Source of the DNA: Clavaria fumosa
Lineage: Eukaryota; Basidiomycota; Agaricomycetes; Agaricales; Clavariaceae
Assembly: GCA_951802425.1 (NCBI GenBank)
Contig: OX637804.1
Span: forward strand, 372,001-436,000
Direction: 5' to 3'
Length of the DNA stretch: 64,000 bases
Of the stretch, positions 43,627 to 53,460 are shown piece by piece (the stretch's first letter is position 1; each line of letters starts with the position of its first letter). The notes below the pieces were generated by a model. It did not search any database and was not told the DNA's origin. It saw only the letters and a list, made by a program, of their open reading frames with translations. The translations under genes and the position numbers were made by a program.

Positions 43627-44310
43627 CGGCGGCACCAGCAGCAGCAGCAGTGGCGGCGGCACCAGCAGCAGCAGCAGCGGTGGCGGCACCAGCAGCAGCA
43701 GCAGCGGCGGCGGCACCAGCAGCAGCAGCGGCGGCGGCACGACCAACAGCACTGGCGGCGGCGGCTGCGGCACCACCAACAGCAACCAGCGGCGGCGGCG
43801 GCGGCACTGCCAACAACAGCGGCAGCGGCGGTGGCAGCAATAGCAACAGCGGCGGCAGCGGCACCACCAACAGCAACAGCGGCGGCGGCACCAGCAGCGG
43901 CGGCACTGCCAACAACAGCGGCGGCGGCACCAGCAGCAGCAGCAGCGGCGGCGGCATGACCAACAGCACTGGCGGCGGCAGCAGCAGCAGCAGCAATAGC
44001 AACAGCGGCGGCACCACCAACAGCAACAGCGGTGGCGGCGGCGGCGGCGGCACCACCAGCAGCGGTGGCAGCAACCAGCGGCGGCAGCAGCAGCAGCAGT
44101 GGCAGGGTAGTCAAAATTAAGGTAATTAAGACTGATTTTAAGGCAAGTTTAAGTAAAATCCATAACTCGAATAGTCTTAATCTAAGTCATGTCGCCTTAA
44201 TCAAAAATGTCTGAAAATGTCTTAATCTGCTGTTTAAGACAGTTTAAGAGCAGTTTAAGTTGGATTAAGTAGTTTGACGTTTTGCTGATGTTGCCAAACA
44301 CAAAAACACA
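42081..44310. mobile_element. 2.2-kb fold-back element with trinucleotide-repeat arms
   Basis: The two ends are inverted repeats aligning without gaps: left tgtgttttgaatgtgacctt then catcagcaaaacgtcaaa; right, complemented, tgtgtttttgtgtttggcaa then catcagcaaaacgtcaaa. Inside follow diverged inverted blocks rich in cttaa (cacttgccttaatc on the left, aacttgccttaaaatc complemented on the right). Then come arrays of opposite polarity: about 0.4 kb of (ctgccgcc)-type repeats (42,245-42,640) and about 1.15 kb of (ggcggcagcagcac)-type repeats (42,955-44,100). A CpG-containing spacer with a 33-bp hairpin separates them. No transposase frame is present. Long frames in the arrays are an effect of a 3-bp period. 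A target duplication is not clear. Confidence 0.75.
42731..42798. repeat. 33-bp-arm hairpin inside the fold-back spacer
   Basis: Arms 42731-42763 (gtcggacttcaaag ... catgggatca) and 42766-42798 (tgatcccatg ... gaagtccgac) pair almost perfectly around a 2-nt centre. Confidence 0.85.
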
Positions 44311-44319
44311 TATCATTGA

Positions 44320-44612
44320 TAGTGTTGCTGCAGTCCGGTTTGGTCCAGTTCTTGACCAATATTGTCGAACCCCGAACTGGACTTAAGGTCCGGTTCAGGC
44401 AAATTCTCAAACCTTGAACCCAGTTCTGGTCCGGTTCGAGGTTCATGAACCGGACTATTACCTAATTTGGTAATGGTTCGACCAATTTTGGCCCCCTCGA
44501 ACCTGAAAAAAGGTTCGGTTTGGCCATTGACTGACCTTTGAACCAGACTTTGGTCCGGTTCTCAAAAGTTCAGGTTCGAACCCTGGTTCAGAACCAAACC
44601 ATGGCAACACTA
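44320..44612 (+). mobile_element. hAT-type MITE, copy 3 (293 bp)
   Basis: Ends tagtgttgctgcagtccgg and, complemented, tagtgttgccatggtttgg. Perfect 8-bp duplication atcattga (44312-44319 and 44613-44620). Same length and orientation as the copy at 15,090. It lies one base outside the end of the trinucleotide fold-back element. Confidence 0.93.
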
Positions 44613-45817
44613 ATCATTGAAACTGCAAAATTAGATCTACCATATCTCAGTCAATTCTTGACAGATTGGCATGAAAATTTGGACCTGATGTCTGTGAGGC
44701 ATTGGCTTGGGTTGGTGACATCAAGGAGCCCTAAATTTCCTATTTAAAGATGTCCATTTTGGCCTAAACTTGGTGATTGTCAGCATGAAACAGCTCTGAT
44801 GGCTGCAATACTCCATGAAATGTGCTGTAAAGTTGCATGCACCTCCACAGATATGTGGTCTACTGTGGCAGTGCATGCAACAAGTCAGGCATACTAATGA
44901 GTCACCAAGCTTCCCCTTGTGCCTCAACTCATCCTCATCACCGCTACTTTGGGATACAAGCAATAAGATATCACAAGATACTATACTGCAATTTTGGGAA
45001 GGATCAGCCTGGAATTGCATGCTCCTCAACTGCCTAAAGTCAGTGGCTTTGCAGAGTTGATGGTATTTGGCTGTTTCCTTGAGATTCCTTGGGCATTTCA
45101 ACTGGGTTACCTAGTGTGTGCTCCAGTATCGTAACAAAGCAAGTTCAATTGCACTCTAGGGCTTTCAGTCTACTCCTTTCTGCCATTACATTATGTGTGA
45201 ACCTGGCAAGACAGCACAAATGACAGGTTACTTCACAGCACTTCCTTTTCTGGAACTGTACCTGTCAGATCTGAATGGCTCATCATCATGTACAGACACA
45301 ACAGGCCTTTCCCAACATTGATCCCATAGTTGTGCAGAGGCCAATGAGGTGTAGAGTAGTGCCAACATGATTTAAACTGTGACATGTGATGCTGTGATGC
45401 ACCTGACTTGCTTGTATGGTTTTGGCTGCTTTTTGACACTCACCAGGAAAATATTCAGGGCACTCTTACCATAGTCTTTAATATTACAAATTATAGATGG
45501 TCATGTACTCATGTCATTTGTCTGCAATCCCAGGCACTTTTCATGTCCTTAGGTGCTTTGTCTGTGCCAGGACATGGACCAAAGTGATCAGTGACTCATT
45601 ACCCAATCAGGCACAGTAGGTGCCTCCAAAATTTCAAAGGTTTCCATGAAGAACTATAGGGGCAGGAGCCAGCCAATTGTGATAGTGTCACAGTGGTTTA
45701 GGGTACTGTCCCACAGTGTGGGTTGCAGGGATGGCAGGTGGAGGAGGGAAGAGAACTGCATGTAGAGCTCAGCTCTTTTCTTCATTCATTGTGGTAGTGG
45801 GGGTGCATTCTGGCCAC
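44613..45817. other. CpG-poor spacer, no identified gene
   Basis: A 126-codon minus frame (44,721-45,101) and an 81-codon plus frame (44,815-45,060) overlap; neither has motifs I recognise. The remainder is uninformative. Confidence 0.4.
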
Positions 45818-46212
45818 TGTTAGGATCACTTACATAAGCCATCCCAAAGAGGAGTTATGGAGAAACTGGGGAGGGTTGTTGGAAGGTCACATGACCTGTG
45901 GCTGGGTCGGATTATGTAATCATGTAAGATCACATGACCTGGGGCCTGAGCGCATCACGTGATCCGAGGGTCCGAGCGTGGGAACACCGGCAAGTGCCGG
46001 GGCTCTTGCTATAAGTACATCATCGTTTCCATTTTTGTACTCTTTTCCCCTTATCTTAGTATTGTTGTCATGACCTTACGCTTAAGTTGTGTGAGACCCA
46101 GTCTGATATAATACTAAGATCTGCCCATCTGCCCTAGCCCTGTGTCCTAACCCGGCTAGCCTGGACCCTTAATCTCAAACTGTGACACATTGTCACAGCT
46201 CAGCCCCTAACA
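45818..46212 (+). mobile_element. 5' LTR of gypsy element B
   Basis: 395 bp from tgttaggatc to cccctaaca. It aligns with the 3' LTR at 51,081; the differences are mostly CG against TG or CA (for example gatcac/gatcgc and gatccg/gatttg). It contains the element's own TATA-like ctataagtac region. Confidence 0.9.
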
Positions 46213-46803
46213 TCCTCTTTTTCTTTACCCTGCCTGCAGTGTGTAACAGAACTGCATGAAATTTTTACTGTGTGTAGATACATGTGACCAGACCAGGAGG
46301 AAGTCAACTGTGACCCTCCCCAAGTGATACTGAGTGCCCAAGGCCCGGAACTTTATTTTTACAGCCACCATACTTCTCCCAGTGAATCATGTAGTGTACA
46401 GGGCAAGGAAAGGCCCTCTACATAGTCTTTCTGTAGTTTCCTGGTCCAGTGGACAGGGCCCTTGCTCTGTGACCATTGTCAGAAGGGCGCATGGGCAACT
46501 CATTAGGAGTTGTGGAGCAACCACCTGGGACACCATTTGGGCCCCACATTAACAAAAGTTTCATAGAATAAAAGTTCTATAGGTACATAAGTACACAGAA
46601 GAGCAGCCTAAGAGGACAGGACTGTTAAGAGATCAAAGAAATCCTGAGTGCCCAAGGCCCAGAACTTTATTTACAGCATCCAGGGCCTGTGATGGCAGAC
46701 CATGTCACCCCGCCTGTAGCCCAACCTATGAGGCTTGACCTACTGTATCTGTTGCCCCCTTTGATGGGCAGAAAGGGAACTTCTGTACATTCCTCTGATC
46801 ACT

Positions 46804-47405
46804 TTGCCTCTTGTTTATGCTATGGACCTGGTGAAGGTCCTCTTTGCTTTGAGCAAAATTACTGGAGATGGATTTGCTGCTGAATGGGCGAATATGAAAG
46901 TGGAAGAGATCCTGGGTAGTGGCAAGGCCAGAACCTGGGTGGAGTTTGTGGAGGAGATGAAGTGGGCATTTGATGACCTGAACAACCGTGCGACTGCCCT
47001 TGCCAATATTGCAGGGTTGAAACAGGGTGCCATGATGGCACCAGAGTTCTTCGCAAGATTCGAGATGCTGTTCCGACAGGCAGAGTTGAGTGCAGAGAAG
47101 GACTCAGGAATCCTGGTCCATTGGCTGGAGTTAAACCTGAGTAGGAGGTTGGTGGGGAGGATCTATGGTGTCTCCCCTATGCCAGAGACTTATGGAGGAT
47201 GGAGGATGCTGGCAGAACGACTCGATGCCCAGCAAAGGTGACTCGATGCGATAGTTGCGGAACAAGACCCACGACCTCCGCGACCTTTCGCAACCCCTCT
47301 GTGGTGTACTCCGGATGTAGCCATGGGCCGAGGTTGGGCCCCTGCCGAGAGATGTTGTTTCCGATGCCACCAGACAGGGCATGCTGTCCGTTTCTGCCCC
47401 CTGCC
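46804..47405 (+). pseudogene. Gypsy B gag with CCHC zinc knuckle
   Basis: The frame from about 46,804 reads GFAAEWANMKVEEILGSGKA and FVEEMKWAFDDLNNRATALA, then EFFARFEMLFRQAELS, typical of the retrotransposon Gag domain. It stops at 47,239-47,241. In another frame the zinc knuckle CFRCHQTGHAVRFC (C-x2-C-x4-H-x4-C, about 47,352-47,393) follows, so a frameshift separates the two. Gag packages the element RNA. Confidence 0.8.
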
Positions 47406-47646
47406 TGACATGCATCTGCAGGTCCCAAGAGCCCGAACCTGTGGAGTGCCTGGTACCCCCTGAACAACAGAGGATTACCAGAGAGAGATTGTGTTGCTCC
47501 AAGCAAAACTGGAGCCACTTGAGAGAGAAAGGAGGACTCTGGCTGGAGAGAAGAGTTGTTCCAGCCCCCATTCCGTCCCTGTGCCTGCAGCAAGTATACT
47601 GAAGTATACTATCTTGCAGCAGAGACATACCTGAATTGGGGCTGAG

Positions 47647-50600
47647 GTGAAAGAGGAAGTGAGACTGGCAGAGCGCCCAACCAAGGTGCAGCCAGAGGTG
47701 GAGAAACATGTGCCACAAGAGCTAGCCATCCAGGTGCACTTGGAGGCCCTCAGCACTGGCAAGTGGGCTATGATGAAGGCCCTTGTCGACTCAGGTTGCA
47801 CCAACTGTTTCATGGATTTGGAGTGGGCAAAAAGAGTGGGCCTGGAGCCATCTCCCTTGCTGAACCCAATCATGATGTACAATGTGGATGGGTCACAGAA
47901 CAGAGAGGGTAAAATCCAGTTTGGAATTGAGCTGCTGGTAAAGGTGGGTGACCATTGTGAATGGGTCCATTTCCTGCTGGGAAAGATCCAATCCCACAAG
48001 GCCATCCTTGGGCATGACTGGCTTAAGCGACATTACCCTGACATTGACTGGAAGAAGGCAAAGCTGAGCCTTACCCATTGCCCCACACAGTGCTCTCCAT
48101 CCCCACAAGCCCCTGCACCCCTGAAAACAAGTACCCTCGCATCTGTGAGTATTCCGGACACCTGTTTTCCCAACTCTGGCCCCACCCCTGATTGGCCCAG
48201 CCGCTACCCTTCGATTTTTAGTGAAGTGAAGTGGGATGAGCTTCCCCACTCCCGACCAGACTTTGATATCAAGATGAAGTTCAAAAAGGACCCTGAGCAC
48301 CTCTCCTCCAAGCTATACTCTTTGACATGAGATGAGATGGTGGAGATGAACCATTGGGTGGATGAGCAGCTGGCTTCTGGACATATCTGGCCCTTGAAAT
48401 CCCCATATGCTAGCCCTTTCTTCTTCAAACATGAGAAGAACAAACTGCAGCCAATTATCGACTACTCGAGGCTGAATGCACATCTGATCAAGGTCAAGTA
48501 CCCCCTCCTGTGCATCCAAGACACAGTGGATGTGCTTAAGGGAGCATCAATCTACTCTAAGATTGATGCAAAAGGAGGTTTCCCATCCATGCAGGTCTGG
48601 CCAGAGCACCAGCACCACTGTGCCTTCTTGACTCCTCGTGGACTCTTTGAGCCAGCCGTTATGTGGTTTTGGCTGCAGAATGCACCGGCAACCTTCCAGC
48701 ACTTCATGAACCATGTGTTGAGGGAGGAGATTGCAGGAGGACATGTCTGGGCTTATGTGGATGATGTGATTGTGTTTGCAGAGGATCTGGCAACACACCA
48801 GTACTGGATGGATCAGGTCTTGTGGAAGTTCAGAGAGAATGGGCTGTGCCTCAGACTCAGCAAGTGCAAGTTTGAGAAGGATGAGATCCTTTTCCTTGGG
48901 ATGAAGATCTCCCACAACCATCCGGAGCATGACCCTGCTAAAGGGGCAGCGATCTGAGATTGGCCATGTCCTAGGAATGTGAAGGATGTCCAGAAGTTCA
49001 ATGGGATGTTGAACTATCTCTGTCAGCACATCCCAAACCTTTCTGCTCAGGCAAAGCCACTCTTCTGGTTGACAGGGAAAGTTCCATGGAAATGGGAGGA
49101 GGAGGAGGAAGTGGCCTTCCTAGACCTTCACCTGGCACTCATATCGGCCCCGATCCTGGCTCTGCCTCAGGACAAAGGGAGATAGAAGGTAGAGACAGAT
49201 GCAAGTAACCTGGCAACTGGTGGAGTGCTCTTGCAGCAGCAGATGGATGGAACCTGGAGAGTTGTGGACTACATCTCCAAGGCCCTCACTGCAGCTGAGA
49301 AGAACTACAATGTGTACAACAAGGAGTTCTTGGCTGTGATTCGGGCACTTCATGAGTGGCGAGCATACCTCATTGGAGCAGAGGAGACGATCGAGATCTG
49401 GACAGACCATGCAAACCTCCAGTACTTCCAGAAGCCCCAGAAGTTGAAGCCAAGGCAGGTTTGTTGGGTTGGGGAGCTCCAGTGCTTTGACTTCGAGATC
49501 AAGTACTGCACTGGGAAATCAAACACAAAAGCTGATGCTCTCTCCTGGAGGCCAGACTATGGGGGGATGGTGGAGGAGGATGCCCCAGTACAGGTCTTCC
49601 CTGAGGCTGAGGTCTGCATGTCATTCACATCAGAAATGGAGATGCTGCTCCAGAAAAATAGTGCGGTACATGTACAGAAGCCAGAGGGGCTTGATGATGA
49701 GTGGACACAAGATCGGATGGGACTCTGGCAAAAGGGTGGGATCACATGGGTACCAGAGGAGGCCCATGAGGCAGTCCTTGCTTTTGAGCATGACCTCCCC
49801 ACAGCTGGGCACCCTGGACCATGGAAGCTGAGAGCAGCATTGCTGAGGGCCTATTGGTGGGTGGGGATGGTGAAAGATGCAGATCAATATGCCCAGGGGT
49901 GCGAGACATGCCAGCAAATGAAGCCTGACTGTACCAAGTGTGCAGCCCCACTCCACCCACACCCCATTCTGGATGGTCCCTGGTCAGTGATTACATGGGA
50001 CATTGTGGGGCCCCTCCCCCTCTCACGTGGACACAATGCCATCCTTGTCATTGTCGACAAGTTCACAAAGCACACACTGCTGGAAGGTATTGGACTTGAC
50101 CTCACAGGACTTGGAGCCACACGCCTCCTTCAGGACCAGGTATTCTGTGATCATGGAGTCCCACATAAGGTTGTGAGTGACTGGGGATCCCAGTTTGTGT
50201 CTCGATTCATGAAGGAGTTCTACTCCATGATATGAGTGAAAGCAAACCCAAGTACAGCTTTCCACCCACAGACTGATGGGCAGACGGAGCAGGCAAACCA
50301 GGAGATGGAGATCTACCTCCGAGCCTATGTGGATCACCTGCAGGATGATTGGGCTGAGTGGTTGTCCACTGCAGAATTCGCCCTTAACAACCATGAGCAC
50401 TCTGCGACTGGACAGACACCCTTCTTCCTTGAGTATGGTTGGCACCCATGGAATGGGGGACTCTGCCCACCTACAGAAGTGAACCCGGCAGCAGATGAGT
50501 GGCTGGCTAAGCTCATGGAATCCCGAAGAGCAGCCAAGGAGGCTATGGAGAAAGCTGCAGCAGCGATGAAGAAGAGCTACGACATGGGAAAGTGCCCAAG

Positions 50601-51069
50601 TCATGAGTACTCTGTGGGAGATCTGGTCTGGCTGGACACAAGGAACTTAAAGATGGACCATCCCTCTAAAAAGCTTGACAACAAGTGTGCAGGCCCCTTT
50701 GCAATTGAAGAGAAGGTGGGACCTGCCAGGTATCGCCTCAAGCTCCCTCGGGCCTGGCACATCCATCGGGTCTTCAATGAGTTGCTGTTGACGCCTTTTC
50801 ATCCCCCTTCCTTCCCTTCTCAGAACCTGCCTCCCCCTCTGCCCCCTATGATCGATGATGACCACCTGGAGTATGATGTGGAGGCGATCCTTGATGTTAA
50901 GAAGGTGGGGCATGGAGTGAAGTACTTGGTGAAGTGGTTGGGATACCCAGTGGAGGAAAACACTTGGGAGCCCCATAGGAACCTCACTAACATAACATTG
51001 CTTCTCTGGGACTTCTTCCTCTCCCACCCTGACAAGGCCAAGCTAGCTGGTTGGGACGTCCAGCCTTAA
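47647..51069 (+). pseudogene. Gypsy B pol: protease, RT, RNase H, integrase, chromodomain
   Basis: Protease with ALVDSGCTNCF (active-site Asp) and AILGHDWL; reverse transcriptase with HEKNKLQPIIDYSRLNA, YSKIDAKGGF and the catalytic box AYVDD (about 48,753-48,764); RNase H with ETDASN and KALTAAEKNY; integrase with the HHCC pattern (HDLPTAGHPG, CETCQQ), ITWDIVGPLP, VSDWGSQF and DGQTEQANQE; chromodomain with KYLVKWLGYPVEENTWEP. In-frame stops: TGA ending at 48,330 and 48,957, TAG at 49,183-49,185, TGA at 50,233-50,235. The first two fit CGA to TGA. In VSDWGSQF the usual Arg is Trp, again a CGG to TGG change. It ends at TAA 51,069. Confidence 0.92.
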
Positions 51070-51080
51070 GAGGGGGGTGA

Positions 51081-51325
51081 TGTTAGGATCGCTTACATAA
51101 GCCATCCCAAAGAGGAGTTATGGAGAAACTGGGGAGGGTTGTTGGAAGGTCACATGACCTGTGGCTGGGTCGGATTATGTAATCATGTAAGATCACATGA
51201 CCTGGGGCCTGGGCGCATCACGTGATTTGAGGGTCCGAGCGTGGGAACACCGGCAAGTGCCAGGGCTCTTGAGATAAGTACTTCGTCATTTCCATTTTTG
51301 TACTCTTTTCCCCTTATCTTAGTAC
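51081..51325 (+). mobile_element. 3' LTR of gypsy B, left part
   Basis: Matches the first 245 bp of the 5' LTR, up to ccccttatcttagta. Then an unrelated 1.8-kb segment begins. LTR sequence resumes at 53,126-53,181 (ttgtcgtcatgaccttacgc and gagacccagtctgata), after which it is lost. Confidence 0.85.
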
Positions 51326-53125
51326 TAGATAAGGACCCATGGCATTGCCACTAATAAGGCAGGCTAGCACTATGGCTCTGGTATCATGTCTGTAATAAGT
51401 AAGGAACAACAAAACCCTTGTGGATGCTGCAAGGAGCAGGGGGGTTGAGTACTTTGAGTGGTTGAAAGCTGCCAGAACATGTGCACCCTCACCCCTACTC
51501 TTACCTGCACCCTCACCCACTCCACCTGTCACCCTCAGTTAGGCAATGGTGCAGATACTCTGTGGATACATTCCTTTGTATCCATACTCATACTTGCCAC
51601 AGATACAGATACAAAATCCATGGATTTATCCACAGATTTCTGATTAAATGACACCAAGAACATTCAAAATGGTTAAGAATTGACTGAGATATGCTCAAAA
51701 CAGTGTTTTGACTCTATCTCAGTCAATTCTTGACTGTTTTGGATGATCTTTGGCTCGTTTTGAAGCTCACAGATATAGATTTCTGTATCCATACCTGTAC
51801 CCATACGGATACGGATACCCATGGATACGGATTTATCCTCAGTCACATTCACCCTTGCCTACTCACCTTAATCACCCCCAGTCACTCAACCCCAGTCACC
51901 CTCATAACTCTCAATCACTCTCACTCTCACTCTCATCCCCTCTCCCCTCAATCACCTTAACCCCTGCTTACCCTTCACCTACCCTCACCCAGGCCCTAAC
52001 TCATATTCACCCTTACCTCATTCACCTGCTCTCTCACAACCAATTTCACTCTCACACCTCAATCACCCCCTTACCCTTAATCTAACTTCAACCCTCCCCA
52101 TCACATACCCTTGCTCCACCCTCACTCACCCCTGGCAACAGTCCCTCACATAGCCTCACCCTCACTCACTCACACCCATACTCACACTCACCCCTCACCT
52201 ATCTGTTTTCCCCTGACCCCCCCTGACTCTCCACAGCCTTCACCACCCCTCAGATACCCCTAGGCTCAGTCATACTCACCCTCATGTACCCTTGCCTCAC
52301 CCTCACTCACCCTGACAACCCTCAGATTAGTCAGATAATACCATGCCCAGTCCCTCACATAGCCTCACTTTCACTCACACCCATACCCACTCACCCACCC
52401 TCAGACCTCACTGACTCCCCCTGATTCTCCATGACTTTTCATGGCTCCTCTCCACCACCTTCAGATACCCCTGCTCTGCCACACTCACCCTCATATACCC
52501 TCACTCACCCTCACTCTTATTCACCTTCACCCTCACCCTCACCTTCACCCTCTCTTCAGTTAACCTCACTGTACTTGCCCTCACCCTCACCCTCATGCTT
52601 GCCTTCATCCTTCAATCACCCTTACTCTCACTCTCACTCACCCTCATTCCCCCTGATCATTCACCTCCACCCTCAACTCCACCCTCATCTTCAGTTACCC
52701 TCACTCTGACTGCCCTCACCCTCATGCTCATGCTGACCTTCACCAGCTTCACCCCTCAATCTCAATCTCACTCTCACTCACCCCCACTCCCCCTGATCTA
52801 TTCTCAGCCACCTACAATCCACATACATACCATCACACTCATTCACAAACACTCACAAACATCACAAACACCCCTGGCATGCCAGGGGTTATGTACCAGG
52901 AGTTATGTATTAAAAGGGAAAGGCAAGGAGGAGCAAGAAGAAGCAGGGGAGGTAAAGGGAGAGATGGGATGGAGGGAGGAGGGGCAGGGAGAGGGGACTG
53001 TAATGTTGGGTCTTGCTGTCACACAGGTGACAGGGCATGACATGCCAGTGACATGCTGCTGTCACTGCTAAGCGAGTGCCTGCCAAGGCTCGCTTAAATC
53101 TCATTTTCTCATGTGTCATCCCATT
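51326..53125. repeat. Insertion with a C-rich minisatellite splitting the 3' LTR
   Basis: Between the two LTR parts lie about 150 bp of unique sequence, an inverted-repeat element (51,540-51,855) and about 1.1 kb of degenerate (ctcaccctcact) pyrimidine-rich repeat (to about 52,870), then a purine-rich stretch. Short similar sequence flanks the insertion (cttatcttag and cttattag), possibly a target duplication. Confidence 0.7.
51540..51855. repeat. Fold-back MITE-like element with ggatac-rich ends
   Basis: Left and right halves are imperfect inverted copies: caaaatggttaagaattgac against cagtcaattcttgactgttt near the centre, and atccatggatttatcc against ggatacggatttatcc-type sequence towards the ends. 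No coding sequence is present. Confidence 0.55.
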
Positions 53126-53181
53126 CTTATTAGATTGTCGTCATGACCTTACGCTTAAGTTGTGTGAGACCCAGTCTGATA
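53126..53181 (+). mobile_element. 3' LTR of gypsy B, right fragment
   Basis: 56 bp matching 46,054-46,109 of the 5' LTR. The last 100 bp or so of the LTR are missing. Confidence 0.8.
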
Positions 53182-53309
53182 GCCACATTCTTTAGGTTGG
53201 GTAGGCATGCATGGGCTGAGTCTGAGTTGGGGTTGTTGACCTGGAGTCTCCATATCAACAGAACCCCCAGACCTGCCATAGATTAACATCAGGAAACCTC
53301 AAATTGTCT

Positions 53310-53460
53310 TGATCTTGTCTTGATAGTCTTGACTGCAAAAATCAAGCAGGTCAAGACAAATCAAGAAAATGGACCTACTTGATCAACCTTTTGTCTTGAT
53401 CTGTTTTGACTTGAGAATTCAAGACAGTCAAGAAACAAATCAAGTGCAATCAAGACTGTT
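53310..53460. repeat. Inverted-repeat element built of tcaagac/gtcttga units
   Basis: About 150 bp beginning gtcttgatcttgtcttgat and ending caatcaagac; the two halves are reverse complements made of the same heptamer. No target duplication identified. Confidence 0.5.

Larger units (their letters stand above)
46213..51080 (+). mobile_element. Ty3/gypsy (chromovirus) element B, internal region
   Basis: Plus-strand order: gag, CCHC knuckle, protease, reverse transcriptase, RNase H, integrase, chromodomain, then a purine tract (aagaggggggtga) touching the 3' LTR at 51,081. Several in-frame stops and at least two frameshifts make it inactive. It is a closer-to-complete relative of element A. Confidence 0.92.

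Noticed and set aside
42761..44074. A 437-codon minus-strand frame and several 280-380-codon frames on both strands
   Set aside because: The sequence has a strict 3-bp period with no stop triplets in any phase, so all frames are open. The products are poly-Ala, poly-Ser/Gly/Thr or poly-Leu/Pro runs without any domain.
51480..52870. Telomere-like C-rich repeat
   Set aside because: The unit is ctcacc/accctcact, very degenerate and not CCCTAA; it lies inside an LTR, not at a chromosome end.
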